A stretch of 64,000 bases of DNA from Herbidospora cretacea (GTDB taxonomy: Bacteria > Actinomycetota > Actinomycetes > Streptosporangiales > Streptosporangiaceae): the NCBI RefSeq assembly GCF_001570605.1, contig NZ_BBXG01000008.1:172119-236118 (forward strand), read 5' to 3'. The notes beneath the pieces are model-generated. The model did no database searches. It saw only the letters and a list, made by a program, of their open reading frames with translations, and was not told the DNA's origin. Position numbers and translations under genes: made by a program. Every line of letters begins with the position of its first letter. Position 1 is the stretch's first letter. Of this stretch, positions 44,069 through 53,400 are shown one piece after another.

Positions 44069-45336
44069 CGCTAGGGGTCGTCGCGGTGGTGCTGGCGACG
44101 CTGCCGTGGTGGCTGCCCGGCCGGGTCGTGGCGCTGCGGCTGCTGGTGTTCGAGCGGGTCAACGGCCAGGAGGCGATCATCGTGCCGGGGCCGAAGGTGC
44201 CGGTCGAGCGGTTCCGGGAGGTCTACTCGCATCCGGCGGCGTCCGGGCGCAGTCAGGGCGCGGTCCTGTCGGACCTGTTCTGGTACTGGCTGTCGCCCGG
44301 CGCCGACGTGCACCAGGAGCACCTCGAACCCGGGGAACGCTACGACGCCGTCGCCGCGGCGACCCGGGGGTTCCTCGCCGTCTCGAAGACCGACGTCGAG
44401 GACCTGGCCGCGCGCTGCGCCCGCCGGGCCGCGCCCGCCTACCGGCTGCGCGACCTGGCGATGCCGGTCTGGGCCGAGTTCTCCTACGAGCTCGTCTTCG
44501 GGGCCGCGTGCCCGCCGGAGGCGCGCGACCTCATCGTGGGCAACGCCGACGACGTCGTCACCGCGCTCAAGTGCACCGGGCTGCGGCACATGGACCGCCG
44601 CGACCGGCTCACCGCCTATCTGGAGGCGCGGCTCGACCGGGTCCGCCGCCCGCTGCCCGCCGGGCTCACCCCCCGCGAGCAGGCGCTCTACCTGCAAGGG
44701 GTGTTCTTCAACACGGCCGTGGTCCAGATGGCCGAGGCGACCGCGCACATCGGGATGGTGCTCGCGCACCGGCCCGAACTGCAGGCCGCCGCCCGCATCG
44801 GGGACGACCGCTTCCTCGACCAGGTGATCAACGAGACCTTCCGGCTCTATCCCCTGTTCGGCGTCGCCCACCGCATCACCCGGGGAGACATGCCGGGCAT
44901 CCCCGAGGGGTCGGTGCTCTGCTTCAGCTACCCCGACTTCCACCGGGCCGGGTTCCCCGAGCCCGACCGGTTCGACGCCGCGCGGTTCGAGCACGGCGTG
45001 CGCGACCTCAACCACATCCCGTTCGGCATCGCCGCCAACCGGCCCTGCCCGGCCTGGCGGGTCGCCCCTATCGCGCTGCGCGCCGCCTTCCGGGAGCTGC
45101 TGTCGACCTGGCAGCTCACCTCGGCGGCCCGGCACACCCGCTCGCTGCCGAACCGGGGGCCCTGCCTGCTGACCCCCGCCGGCACCCGCCCGCCCGCCTG
45201 GCGCACCCGCGTCATGCGGCTGCGCGACCGCTGGGAGGACGTCTGGCGCAGCCTCGTCCAGCTCGTGCTCGGCGGCTACATGGTCTGGGACGCCCGCCGG
45301 CAGGCCCTCTGCGCCCGCCACTTCGGAGACAGGTGA
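44062..45336 (+). CDS. cytochrome P450-like protein with N-terminal anchor and atypical active site
   Basis: A 424-residue protein. The K-helix is ETFRLYP (ExxR), and the heme-thiolate Cys lies in FGIAANRPCPAW. That loop has one residue more between Phe and Cys than the usual FxxGxxxC and lacks its Gly. The I-helix region FFNTAVVQMAEATAH has no AGxxT, the acid-alcohol pair that activates oxygen. The first 25 residues (TLGVVAVVLATLPWWLPG) form a membrane helix, rare in bacterial P450s. These traits recall non-oxygenase P450s such as allene oxide synthases, so it may rearrange or dehydrate instead of hydroxylating. The call is by motif; the reaction is unknown. Confidence 0.8.
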   Translation: MLTLGVVAVVLATLPWWLPGRVVALRLLVFERVNGQEAIIVPGPKVPVERFREVYSHPAASGRSQGAVLSDLFWYWLSPGADVHQEHLEPGERYDAVAAATRGFLAVSKTDVEDLAARCARRAAPAYRLRDLAMPVWAEFSYELVFGAACPPEARDLIVGNADDVVTALKCTGLRHMDRRDRLTAYLEARLDRVRRPLPAGLTPREQALYLQGVFFNTAVVQMAEATAHIGMVLAHRPELQAAARIGDDRFLDQVINETFRLYPLFGVAHRITRGDMPGIPEGSVLCFSYPDFHRAGFPEPDRFDAARFEHGVRDLNHIPFGIAANRPCPAWRVAPIALRAAFRELLSTWQLTSAARHTRSLPNRGPCLLTPAGTRPPAWRTRVMRLRDRWEDVWRSLVQLVLGGYMVWDARRQALCARHFGDR

Positions 45337-45340
45337 TCAC

Positions 45341-46615
45341 ATGGACGCCAACCTCGAACTCGTGCTCAAGGTGCTGCCCGCGCTGGTCGTCATCCTCATC
45401 GCCTCCGCCCTCTGCGGCCGGCTGGCGCAGATGGTCCGCCAGCCGAGGGTGCTGGGAGAGATGGTCGCGGGCGTGCTGCTCGGCCCGACCCTGTTCGGCT
45501 GGCTGTTCCCGGCCGCGCAGCAGACCCTGTTCCCGGCCGAGATCAAGCCCATCCTGTACGTCCTGAGCACCATCGGCCTGACCCTCTACATGTTCCTGGT
45601 CGGGGCCGGCCTCGACCACAGCGCCAGCAGCCCCGGGCAGGTGCGGCGGGCCGGGGTGCTGGCCCTCTCGGGCTTCCTGCCGTCCCTGGCGCTCGGCTTC
45701 GGCGCCGGCCTCCTGCTGTACGGGAGCCTGTCGGGCGGCGAGGTCAGCCGCTTCGAGTTCGCCCTGTTCCTGGGCGGCGCCCTGTCCCTGACCGCCTTCC
45801 CGATGCTGGCCCGCATCCTGTACGAGCGCCGCCTCCAGAACTCCCCGATCGGCCGGCTCACCCTGGTCGCCGCCTCGGTCGACGACGCGGTGGCGTGGTG
45901 CCTGCTGGCCGTGCTGACCGCCCTCCACCTGGGCACCGGCACCGGCGGCGCGCTCCGCACGATCGCGCTGACCGCCGTCTTCGCCGTCGTCATGCTGAAG
46001 CTGGTCGCCCCGCTGCTGCGCCCCATGGGCGCCCGCTTCGCCAAGACGGGGGTCTTCACCCCCGCGATGATGTACGTCGCCGTGCTCGTCCCGCTGACCG
46101 GCGGCTGGCTGACCGACTGGATCGGCGTCTACGCCGTGTTCGGCGGCTTCATCGCCGGTCTGGCCATGCCCCGCGACCCGAAGTTCCGCGAGGCCCTGCA
46201 CGGCCGGATGATGGAGGTCGTCTCCACCCTCCTGCTGCCGGTGTTCTTCACCTTCTCCGGCCTCAACACCCACCTCGACGGCATCGCCGGCGGCGCCATG
46301 CTGCTGGCCTTCCTGCTGATCCTGCTGTCCGGCTTCGCCGGGAAGTACCTCGGCTGCGCCCTGTCGATGCGCGCCATGGGCTTCTCCTGGCGCGAGTCGT
46401 ACGCCGTCGGCGCCCTGATGAACGCCCGGGGCCTGATGATCCTCATCTTCATCAACATCGGCCTGGCCCACGGCATGATCGGCCAGGAGGTGTTCGCCAT
46501 GCTCGTCCTGGTGGCCGTCATCACCACGGCGGCGGCCATGCCCCTCTACCATCTCGCGCTGCCCGCCCGCCTCGAACCGACCGTCGAACGCGATCGGCAG
46601 GACGAGTTGGTGTAA
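45341..46615 (+). CDS. cation/proton antiporter (CPA2 family)
   Basis: A 424-residue protein with about 12 helices. VLGEMVAGVLLGPTLFG is the family's first signature, and the ion-binding pair lies in AASVDDAVAWCLLA (Asp-Asp). It exchanges Na+ or K+ for protons. It starts four bases after the P450 stop, so it belongs to the same transcript. Its link to the oxidative enzymes is not clear, though CPA2 antiporters do occur in actinomycete clusters as putative exporters or pH regulators. Confidence 0.88.
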   Translation: MDANLELVLKVLPALVVILIASALCGRLAQMVRQPRVLGEMVAGVLLGPTLFGWLFPAAQQTLFPAEIKPILYVLSTIGLTLYMFLVGAGLDHSASSPGQVRRAGVLALSGFLPSLALGFGAGLLLYGSLSGGEVSRFEFALFLGGALSLTAFPMLARILYERRLQNSPIGRLTLVAASVDDAVAWCLLAVLTALHLGTGTGGALRTIALTAVFAVVMLKLVAPLLRPMGARFAKTGVFTPAMMYVAVLVPLTGGWLTDWIGVYAVFGGFIAGLAMPRDPKFREALHGRMMEVVSTLLLPVFFTFSGLNTHLDGIAGGAMLLAFLLILLSGFAGKYLGCALSMRAMGFSWRESYAVGALMNARGLMILIFINIGLAHGMIGQEVFAMLVLVAVITTAAAMPLYHLALPARLEPTVERDRQDELV

Positions 46616-46689
46616 TTTTCATTTATTTTGCCGCGCGCCCGCAGGTGGTATCCCGGCCTCTGGAATTTCGGTGACCGTAATGACACGGT

Positions 46690-47385
46690 ATGACCGTGGC
46701 AGGGACATCGGGAACCGCCGACCCGCACTCCCGTCGGCTGCTGGTCGTCGAAGACGACCGTGAACTGGGCGCCCTCCTGGTCGAGGTGCTCACCGACCAC
46801 GGCTACGAGGTCGACCACGCCCTGGAGGGCCAGCGTGGTCTCCACCTGGCGCTCAGCAGACCCTACGACGCCATGGTCGTCGATCGCGGCCTGCCCGCCA
46901 TCGACGGCCTGGACCTGCTCCGCCGGCTCAGGAGCCGGGCCGTCACGGTCCCGGCGCTGTTCCTCACCGCCTTCGGCACCCTCGACGACCGCGTCACCGG
47001 CCTCGACGCGGGCGCGGAGGACTACCTGGTCAAACCGTTCGAGATCGAGGAACTCCTGGCCCGCGTGCGGGCCCTGGTCCGCCGCCACACCGACCACGCC
47101 GAACTGCTCCCCCTCGGCGCCGCCTGGCTCGACCTGGCGGCCCAGGCGGTCTGGCTCCCGGGCGGCGACCAGGTCCCGCTGTCGGGCCAGGAGTACCGCC
47201 TGCTGCGCGCCCTGGCCAGCCGCCCCCGCCACGTGCACACCAGGGCCTCACTCCGCCGGGGCGTCTTCGACGGCGCCTCGACCGAGTCGATCGTCGACAC
47301 CTACGTCTACTACCTGCGCGGCAAACTCGGCCAGGGCGTGGTCAGGACCGTCCGGGGCGTCGGCTACCGCCTGGGAGCCCTGTGA
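46690..47385 (+). CDS. OmpR/PhoB-family response regulator
   Basis: A 231-residue protein: receiver domain with E21-D22-D23, phosphoacceptor Asp65 in VVDRGLPAIDG, Thr in LTAFG and Lys in DYLVKPF; then a winged helix ending VRTVRGVGYRLG. It overlaps the histidine kinase by GTGA. The 74 bp before it start with an unusually AT-rich run (46614-46631), a likely promoter. Target genes are unknown; the antiporter upstream is one candidate. Confidence 0.92.
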   Translation: MTVAGTSGTADPHSRRLLVVEDDRELGALLVEVLTDHGYEVDHALEGQRGLHLALSRPYDAMVVDRGLPAIDGLDLLRRLRSRAVTVPALFLTAFGTLDDRVTGLDAGAEDYLVKPFEIEELLARVRALVRRHTDHAELLPLGAAWLDLAAQAVWLPGGDQVPLSGQEYRLLRALASRPRHVHTRASLRRGVFDGASTESIVDTYVYYLRGKLGQGVVRTVRGVGYRLGAL

Positions 47386-48545
47386 ACGCCATGCTGCGGC
47401 GGGCCCGCCGCCGGGTGACGGTCAGGGTGGCCGGCGCCATCGCCCTCCTGGTCCTGCTGATGGGCGCCCTCGTCTACGGCGTGATGTCCGGCCAGCAGGA
47501 CTCCGCCGCCCGCCGCGAACTCGAAGTGGCCGTCGCCCGCGCCTCGATCACCCACCCCCCGCCCTGCCTGTGGCTGGTGGAGGTCAGCGGCGAGCACGTG
47601 ACGACGTCCCCGGGCACCCCCGAGGCCTTCCCGTGGCGCACCCCCATCAGAGCCGTCACCCGCGACGGCGGAGTGAGGGTCGACCGCATAGAGATCGCCG
47701 GCCTCGACTACATGGTCCGCACCGAGCGGCGCGGCGACGTCGTCCGCCAGGCCGCCCTGGACCTCCGCTACCAGGCCTCCGAACGCCGCCGCCTCCTGCA
47801 CACCCTGATCGCCGCCGAACTGGCCGCCCTGATCGCCGCCGCCGGGATCGGCGACCTCACCGCCCGCCGCGCCATCGCCCCCCTGGGCGAGGCGCTGGCC
47901 CGCCAGCGCCGCTTCACCGAGGACGTCAGCCACGAACTCCGCACCCCGCTGGCCCGCCTCCACACCAGAGCCCAGCTGGTGGCGATCCGCCTGAAACGCG
48001 GCGAACTCCCCACGGAGGACGTCGACAAACTGGTCACCGGCACCCGGGAGCTGGGCGAGGTGGTCGAGGACCTCCTCCTGGGCGACCGCCTGAGACGCCC
48101 GGTGGACCTGGCCCTGCTGGCCGAGCAACTGGCCGAGGCGGAATCGGCCCGCGCCGAGTCCCGGGGCGTCACCATCGAGGTCCACCGCGCGAACGGCCCG
48201 ACCGTGGTGAGCGGCGCCGAGACAGCCCTCCGCCGGGTCCTGTCGGCCCTGGTCGACAACGCCCTGACCCACACGGGCCCTGGCGGGCACATCAGGATCA
48301 TCCTGTCGACGACGGAGGACCTGGTGCGCCTCACCGTGGCCGACGACGGCGCCGGGCTCAATCCCGGCGACCCGGTCCGGCTGTTCGACCGCGGGGTGAC
48401 CGAGAGCCGCGGATTCGGCCTGGGCCTGGCCCTCGTGAAGGAGGTCGTGGACGGCCACGACGGCATGCTGACGGTCCGCAGCGCCCCCGGCGAGGGAGCG
48501 ACGTTCACGGTCACCCTGCCGGCCGACCGCGTCCTGACCCACTGA
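47382..48545 (+). CDS. sensor histidine kinase
   Basis: A 387-residue protein from GTG 47382, coupled to the regulator. One N-terminal membrane helix (VAGAIALLVLLMGALVYGVM), a roughly 100-residue sensor region, a second hydrophobic helix (LLHTLIAAELAALIAAAGIG), then the phosphoacceptor His184 in SHELRTPLARL, N-box DNALTH, and G-boxes DDGAGL and GFGLGLALV. The HAMP domain is missing or very short. The signal is unknown. Confidence 0.92.
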   Translation: MNAMLRRARRRVTVRVAGAIALLVLLMGALVYGVMSGQQDSAARRELEVAVARASITHPPPCLWLVEVSGEHVTTSPGTPEAFPWRTPIRAVTRDGGVRVDRIEIAGLDYMVRTERRGDVVRQAALDLRYQASERRRLLHTLIAAELAALIAAAGIGDLTARRAIAPLGEALARQRRFTEDVSHELRTPLARLHTRAQLVAIRLKRGELPTEDVDKLVTGTRELGEVVEDLLLGDRLRRPVDLALLAEQLAEAESARAESRGVTIEVHRANGPTVVSGAETALRRVLSALVDNALTHTGPGGHIRIILSTTEDLVRLTVADDGAGLNPGDPVRLFDRGVTESRGFGLGLALVKEVVDGHDGMLTVRSAPGEGATFTVTLPADRVLTH

Positions 48546-48560
48546 GCGCGGCCGCAATCG

Positions 48561-48576
48561 GGAAATATCGATTTCC
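48561..48576. repeat. small inverted repeat upstream of the CHAT/TPR operon
   Basis: GGAAAT (48561-48566) and ATTTCC (48571-48576) around ATCG, in the 59 bp between the kinase stop and the next operon. It is A/T-rich for this genome. It could be an operator of the downstream operon or the end of the upstream one. Confidence 0.4.
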
Positions 48577-48604
48577 GCCGGGCGAGTGAACGATCGGGGC
48601 TAGC

Positions 48605-48958
48605 GTGACCGGCGTGGCGGATGTCGAGGGCTCTGAACGGGAGCCAGATGGTCTCAGGTCCATGGTCGTCCGACGTCTGCGGGCGCTCGGCGAGCGGCGG
48701 TGCGAGGCGGCGCAGTGGGAGTCCATCGACGGGGCGGTCGGCCGGTGTCTCGACCGGAGCGGCGATCAGGATCAGGCCCTGGAAAGGCTCCTGCTCGCGT
48801 TGATGTCCCACCGGATCGTCCCCGTCTCCGCGCCGGAGGGTGACGGCACGCGGTCGCGGAGCGCCGTGCCGATTCCTCCGCCGGTGAGGGAGCGGGTGGT
48901 GCTGCTCATCACGTCCTTGACCGCCCGGGACACCGACCCTGTCGGCGATCATGGGTGA
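48605..48958 (+). CDS. small protein of a caspase-TPR conflict operon (CATASP-like)
   Basis: A 117-residue protein starting at GTG 48605. It is mostly helical (SMVVRRLRALGERRCEAAQWESIDGAV, ALERLLLALMS), with a final VRERVVLLITSLTARD. It has no catalytic motif. Its place as the first of three overlapping genes, before a membrane-anchored protein and a TPR-CHAT protease, matches the small component described computationally for CATRA (caspase and TPR repeat associated) systems. The assignment is by order and size more than by a sequence motif. Confidence 0.6.
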   Translation: MTGVADVEGSEREPDGLRSMVVRRLRALGERRCEAAQWESIDGAVGRCLDRSGDQDQALERLLLALMSHRIVPVSAPEGDGTRSRSAVPIPPPVRERVVLLITSLTARDTDPVGDHG

Positions 48959-50414
48959 CGGCCTCGTCCGGCCGGAGCTCGTCGTCCATCTGTTCTTCCC
49001 GTCGAACGGCGAAGGCGCGCGAAGCGCCTATGCCGGGATGCTCGCGATATGGGCGGCCTGTCGCGACCGGTTCGATCTGACCAGACCGGTGCTGCCGAAC
49101 GCTCCGAACGCTCCGGGACCCTGGGAGGACACCCGCGACGGCGGGCCGGTCGCAGCCGCCGAGGGCGAGGCCGGGCAGATCATCCTGCGCCGGCATCGCG
49201 ACGTCCTGTGCCTGTCGGCCGTTCTGTACGGCCCGTGGGCGCACGTGCGGACGCTCTGGCAGGACACGATCCGCGATCTGACGCCCGCCGAACTGACCGG
49301 AGAGGCCCGTCTCTACCTCGCCTACGCCCCCGGCGACGCGCCCCCCACGCCTGCTTCGGCCGAGGCCGCCGTCGCCGATCTCGGCGGGCCGCCGGTCCTC
49401 GGCCGGGCGCAGACGACCTCCGGCGGCTTCGCGGCCTGCGAAGTGGGCGACGGCGCCGATGGGCGCTGCTTACGCGAGCTCGTGGTCCTCGCCGCCGAGT
49501 CCGACGAACCGGCGCTCAGCGCCTGGGTCTGGTCGGAGGGGACCTCACTTCCACCGCTGGCCAGGTTCCTGTCGAACATCGCGCTGCTCCGCCGTCATCT
49601 CCGGGTCTGGGACGACAGCGCCTCCGTCCGGGCCCTGCGCGGCCGGCTTGACGGCGCCGTCCGCCGGGCGATCGCGGATCTCCCTCCCGACGAGGGGACC
49701 GCCCGGTCACCGGCCGAGGACGTGCTGGTGGAGAATTCGGCCCGGCTCACCCGGCTGCTCGTCGAGGAGGCGGGAGCCGTCTTCCACGCCACCCGGCTCA
49801 AGGAGATGCTCCGCGCGGGAGAGGCCGCCCACGCCAATCTCGCCGCCCTCCTGGGACGGGACTTCACGACCGCGGAGCCGCTGACCCCCTTCGGCGGCGA
49901 TCGCGAGCTGTCCCTCTGGTTCCGGGAGCGGCTCCAGGACGACAGCGCCTACTTCGAGGCGTCGCTGGAGCGCGCCCGTGAGGTCAGGGCGCTGCTGGAC
50001 CTGTATGTGCGCCGGCTCGTCCTCCAGCAGGAGGAGCGCACCCGGTGGTGGCAGGAGCAGATCAACTACGCGCAGCTCGCGGTGGTCGCCGCGATCGCGG
50101 TGACGCTCACCGCGATTCAGTCGCTCGGCTACTCCGTCCCGCTGCGCGCCGACCTGAAACCGGCGGTCGCGGCCTTGATCGGGGCCGGGACGCTCGTCGC
50201 GGCCTCGTCGGTGGTCCGCGAAGCGCCCGACGGACGCCGTGGTGGGGCGTGGCTGCGTCCCATCGGCGCCGCCGCATCGGCCGCGAGCGCGGTCTGGCTC
50301 CTCGCCGTCCTCCTCGGCGGCGCGCCCGTGCTCACGATCGCGGTGAGCACGGGCGCCTTCCTGATCACGTTGGCCGCTTTCGCGCGGCCCCTGACCATCA
50401 GGAGACCGCGATGA
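48951..50414 (+). CDS. membrane-anchored CATRA-like protein
   Basis: A 487-residue protein overlapping the small gene by eight bases. The N-terminal part (VVHLFFPSNGEGARSAYAGMLAIWAACRDRF; HRDVLCLSAVLYGPW) is an unrecognised alpha/beta domain. The middle is a long helical region (RLTRLLVEEAGAVFHATRLKEML; SYFEASLERAREVRALLDLYV). Residues about 375-480 hold three or four membrane helices. It looks like a sensor or transmembrane transducer that meets the protease encoded next. Its stop overlaps the start of the CHAT gene by ATGA. Confidence 0.65.
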   Translation: MGDGLVRPELVVHLFFPSNGEGARSAYAGMLAIWAACRDRFDLTRPVLPNAPNAPGPWEDTRDGGPVAAAEGEAGQIILRRHRDVLCLSAVLYGPWAHVRTLWQDTIRDLTPAELTGEARLYLAYAPGDAPPTPASAEAAVADLGGPPVLGRAQTTSGGFAACEVGDGADGRCLRELVVLAAESDEPALSAWVWSEGTSLPPLARFLSNIALLRRHLRVWDDSASVRALRGRLDGAVRRAIADLPPDEGTARSPAEDVLVENSARLTRLLVEEAGAVFHATRLKEMLRAGEAAHANLAALLGRDFTTAEPLTPFGGDRELSLWFRERLQDDSAYFEASLERAREVRALLDLYVRRLVLQQEERTRWWQEQINYAQLAVVAAIAVTLTAIQSLGYSVPLRADLKPAVAALIGAGTLVAASSVVREAPDGRRGGAWLRPIGAAASAASAVWLLAVLLGGAPVLTIAVSTGAFLITLAAFARPLTIRRPR

Positions 50415-53400
50415 CCGACGAGAAGGCCACCCTCCTCAGCCGGTTCGTGTTCGCCCCGAGTCTCGAGCAGAAGCTACAGCTCCTGCGCGATCGTCCCGAA
50501 CTCCTCCGCGAGGACAACGACGAGTTGCTCGCCGCCCTCGAAGGCAATGACAACGAGCAGATCGCGCTGCTGGCCCTCCATCACCGCGCACTGCTGCGAC
50601 GATGCCGGGCCGCGGGCATCGACGAGGCGTTCGCCGAGATCACCGACGATGCCGACCTGAACGTCTTCATGCCCGCGGCCATCGGCTCCGGCTGGGTCTC
50701 CGCGTGCCGGTGGATGGAGGCGCACGTGGGGTCCCGTGATCCGGGCCCGCTGCGGGCCGCGATCTCGGCCTTCGACGAACTGATCCGGCATCCGGAGTTC
50801 CCCGGCGCGCTGACCGCCGTCCGGTCGCGCGCTCTCGCCATCGCGGGCCGAGCCCGCCTGTGGAGCCTGAACGAGGCCTACTCCACCCCCGGCTTCGACC
50901 AGGCCCTGAGCCTGCTCGAAGCCGGGCTGGCGGGATTGCCCGACGGCTCCCATCCCCGGGTCGTCGCCCTGTTCGATCTGGGTCAGTGCTGGTACCTGCG
51001 CGGCGAGAACCAGGGCTCCGCCGAGGCGTTCGACCGTGCACACGCCTGTCTGGCCGAGTCGGTGCTCACGGGCCTCCTTCCGGCACCCGTCGAGTTCGCC
51101 GCTCGCGAACTCATCGGGCGTGCGGCGAGACTCCGCTTCGAGCTCGCGCCGGACCCGGAGGTGGTGCGCCGCGCCGACCCGCTCCTCTCCGGACCGGCGC
51201 CGGATCCGGAGTCCCGGACCCGGCTCACGCTGCTCCGAGTGGATCTGCTCCAGTCGCTCTTCCTCACCTCGCGGGACCCCACCGTCATCGGCGAGGGCCG
51301 CCGGGCCGTGGAGCGGGAACTGGAACTGCTCGGCCCGGACACGCCGGCCAGCGGTCCGGCCCTGCTCGCCGGCGCGCGGCTTCTGCTCATCGGGGGAAGC
51401 GCGACCGACGAGCCGACGCAACTGGACGCCGCCGCGGCCCTCGCCCGGCGCGCCCTGGCGGTCACGGACGATCCGGAGAAGGACAAGCTCCTGCTCGCAC
51501 TGATCCTGCGGCAGCGTCTCGCCCGGGACGACGACCGGCGGACCGCGCACGAGCTGATCGAGATCGCGCGGGACCTCCTCCCCACTGACCAGCGCCAGGA
51601 GGAGGAAGGCCCGGCCCGCTGGCTGGTCGCCGGGCTCGGCTACTTCGCGAAGAACTCGGCCCCGCGGGAGCTGGGAGAGGCGGAGGCACGGGTGCGCGCC
51701 GCGCTGGACGAGCTTCCGGCGGGTTCCCCGGCCCACGCCGAGGCCCAGGAACTTCTCGGCACGGTCCTGCACGACCGCTACGTCCGGGAAGGTGATCGGG
51801 CCCTGCTCGACGAGGTGGTGGACACGCACCGCCGGGCCCTCGCCGAAGCGCCGGACGCCTCCGCGAGGGAGCAGAGCTCCGCCGGCCTGGCCGAGGCGCT
51901 CCTCACCTCGTTCACCGCCCACGGACGCGCCGAGCTGCTCGCCGAGGCGGAACAGCTGCTGACGCACCCGGCGGCCGGACCTCCCGGATCGTCCGCCCTG
52001 AGCGTTCTCGGCCGGATCCAGCTCGCCCGGTACCGCGCCGAGCCCTCCGCCGCCGCCCTGGACCGGGCCGTCGTGCTGCTGAGGGAGGCCGTGGCCGCGA
52101 CCTCCGGCGACGTCATGGAGGAGCTCAGGCGGACGGTCCTGCTCGGCTGCTGCCTGCACGAACGGTTCGAGGCGACAGGCGACCCGGCGGACCTGGCCGA
52201 GGCACTCGACCTCGACCATCGGGCCCGTGGTCTCGGGGTCCCCACCGACCCCGGGTCCGCCGCGGCGCTCGAGGGACTGGGCGTCCTCCTGCCTCGCCTG
52301 CGCGGGGCCGACCCCGGTTCGCCCGGGTTCCACGCGCTCCTCGGCGACTATCACACCCAGCGATATCTGGGGATGTCACGTCGTTTCGAGGCAGAGAGCG
52401 ATCTGGGTCTCGCGCTGCGCCGGCTCACGTCCGCACGCCAAGAGGGCTCTGCGCTGCCCGACCTCGCCGAGCAGGTCGTCGTGCTCCACGACGGGCTGGC
52501 TGACGTCTTCAACCGCAATGTCCGCGCCCGGGGCGACGCCATGGCCGAACGGATCGCGGACCTGTCCGTCCTTCAGCGCGAGCTGGCCCGGGGCCTGCCC
52601 GCCGAACAGGAGTCCTGCGCCGGCCTGGCACTCGCGCTGCACAGTCGCTACCTCCTGACCGGCCACGTGCCGTCGCTCGCCAGAGCGGGCGAGGCGGCCC
52701 TCGACTGGCTGGAACTCTCCGGCGGCGATCAGGATCCCGAGTCCGCGCGAGCCCAGACGGCTCTCGGTTCCCTCGCCATGAGCCGTTACACCCTCCATGG
52801 TGTTCCGGGAGACCTCGAACAAGCCATCCGCTACGGCCGGGGGGCCGTGGCCGTCACCCCCGAGGACGATCCCGACTTCGGCTCGCGGCTGGGCTCTCTC
52901 GCCACCGCCCTGAAGGCCGGCTACCAGAGTGGCGGCGCCCCGTCGGAGATCGACGAGGCCATCCGCACGGCGGGCCGCGCCCTGGAGCTCACCGACGAGA
53001 GCCACCTGAACCACGGGGTCATCCTGGGCTCTCTGGCCTCCGCCCACCAGGTGCGTTTCGAGCGGACCGGCGATCCGGCCGACCTCGACCGGGCCATCGC
53101 CTACGGCCGGCGCGCAGGCGACCACGCCCCCTACAACGGCCTGAACTGGTGCCATCTCTCGTTCGCGCTCGAAGCACGTTTCGAGCTCCTCCAAGACCCG
53201 GAGAGCCTCGATGAGGCCGTGGACGTCGCGAGGAAGGCCGTGCGGGTCGCTTCGAAGGGGGATCCCGAACTGCCCCGGTACTGGTCGGCCCTGTCGATCG
53301 CCGTCCGGATGCGGTTCCGCCACGCGCGGGTCCCGGACCCCGCCGATCTCGACGAGGCCGTCGAGGCGGGCGCGAACTCCGTGCGCCTGACCCCTCCCGG

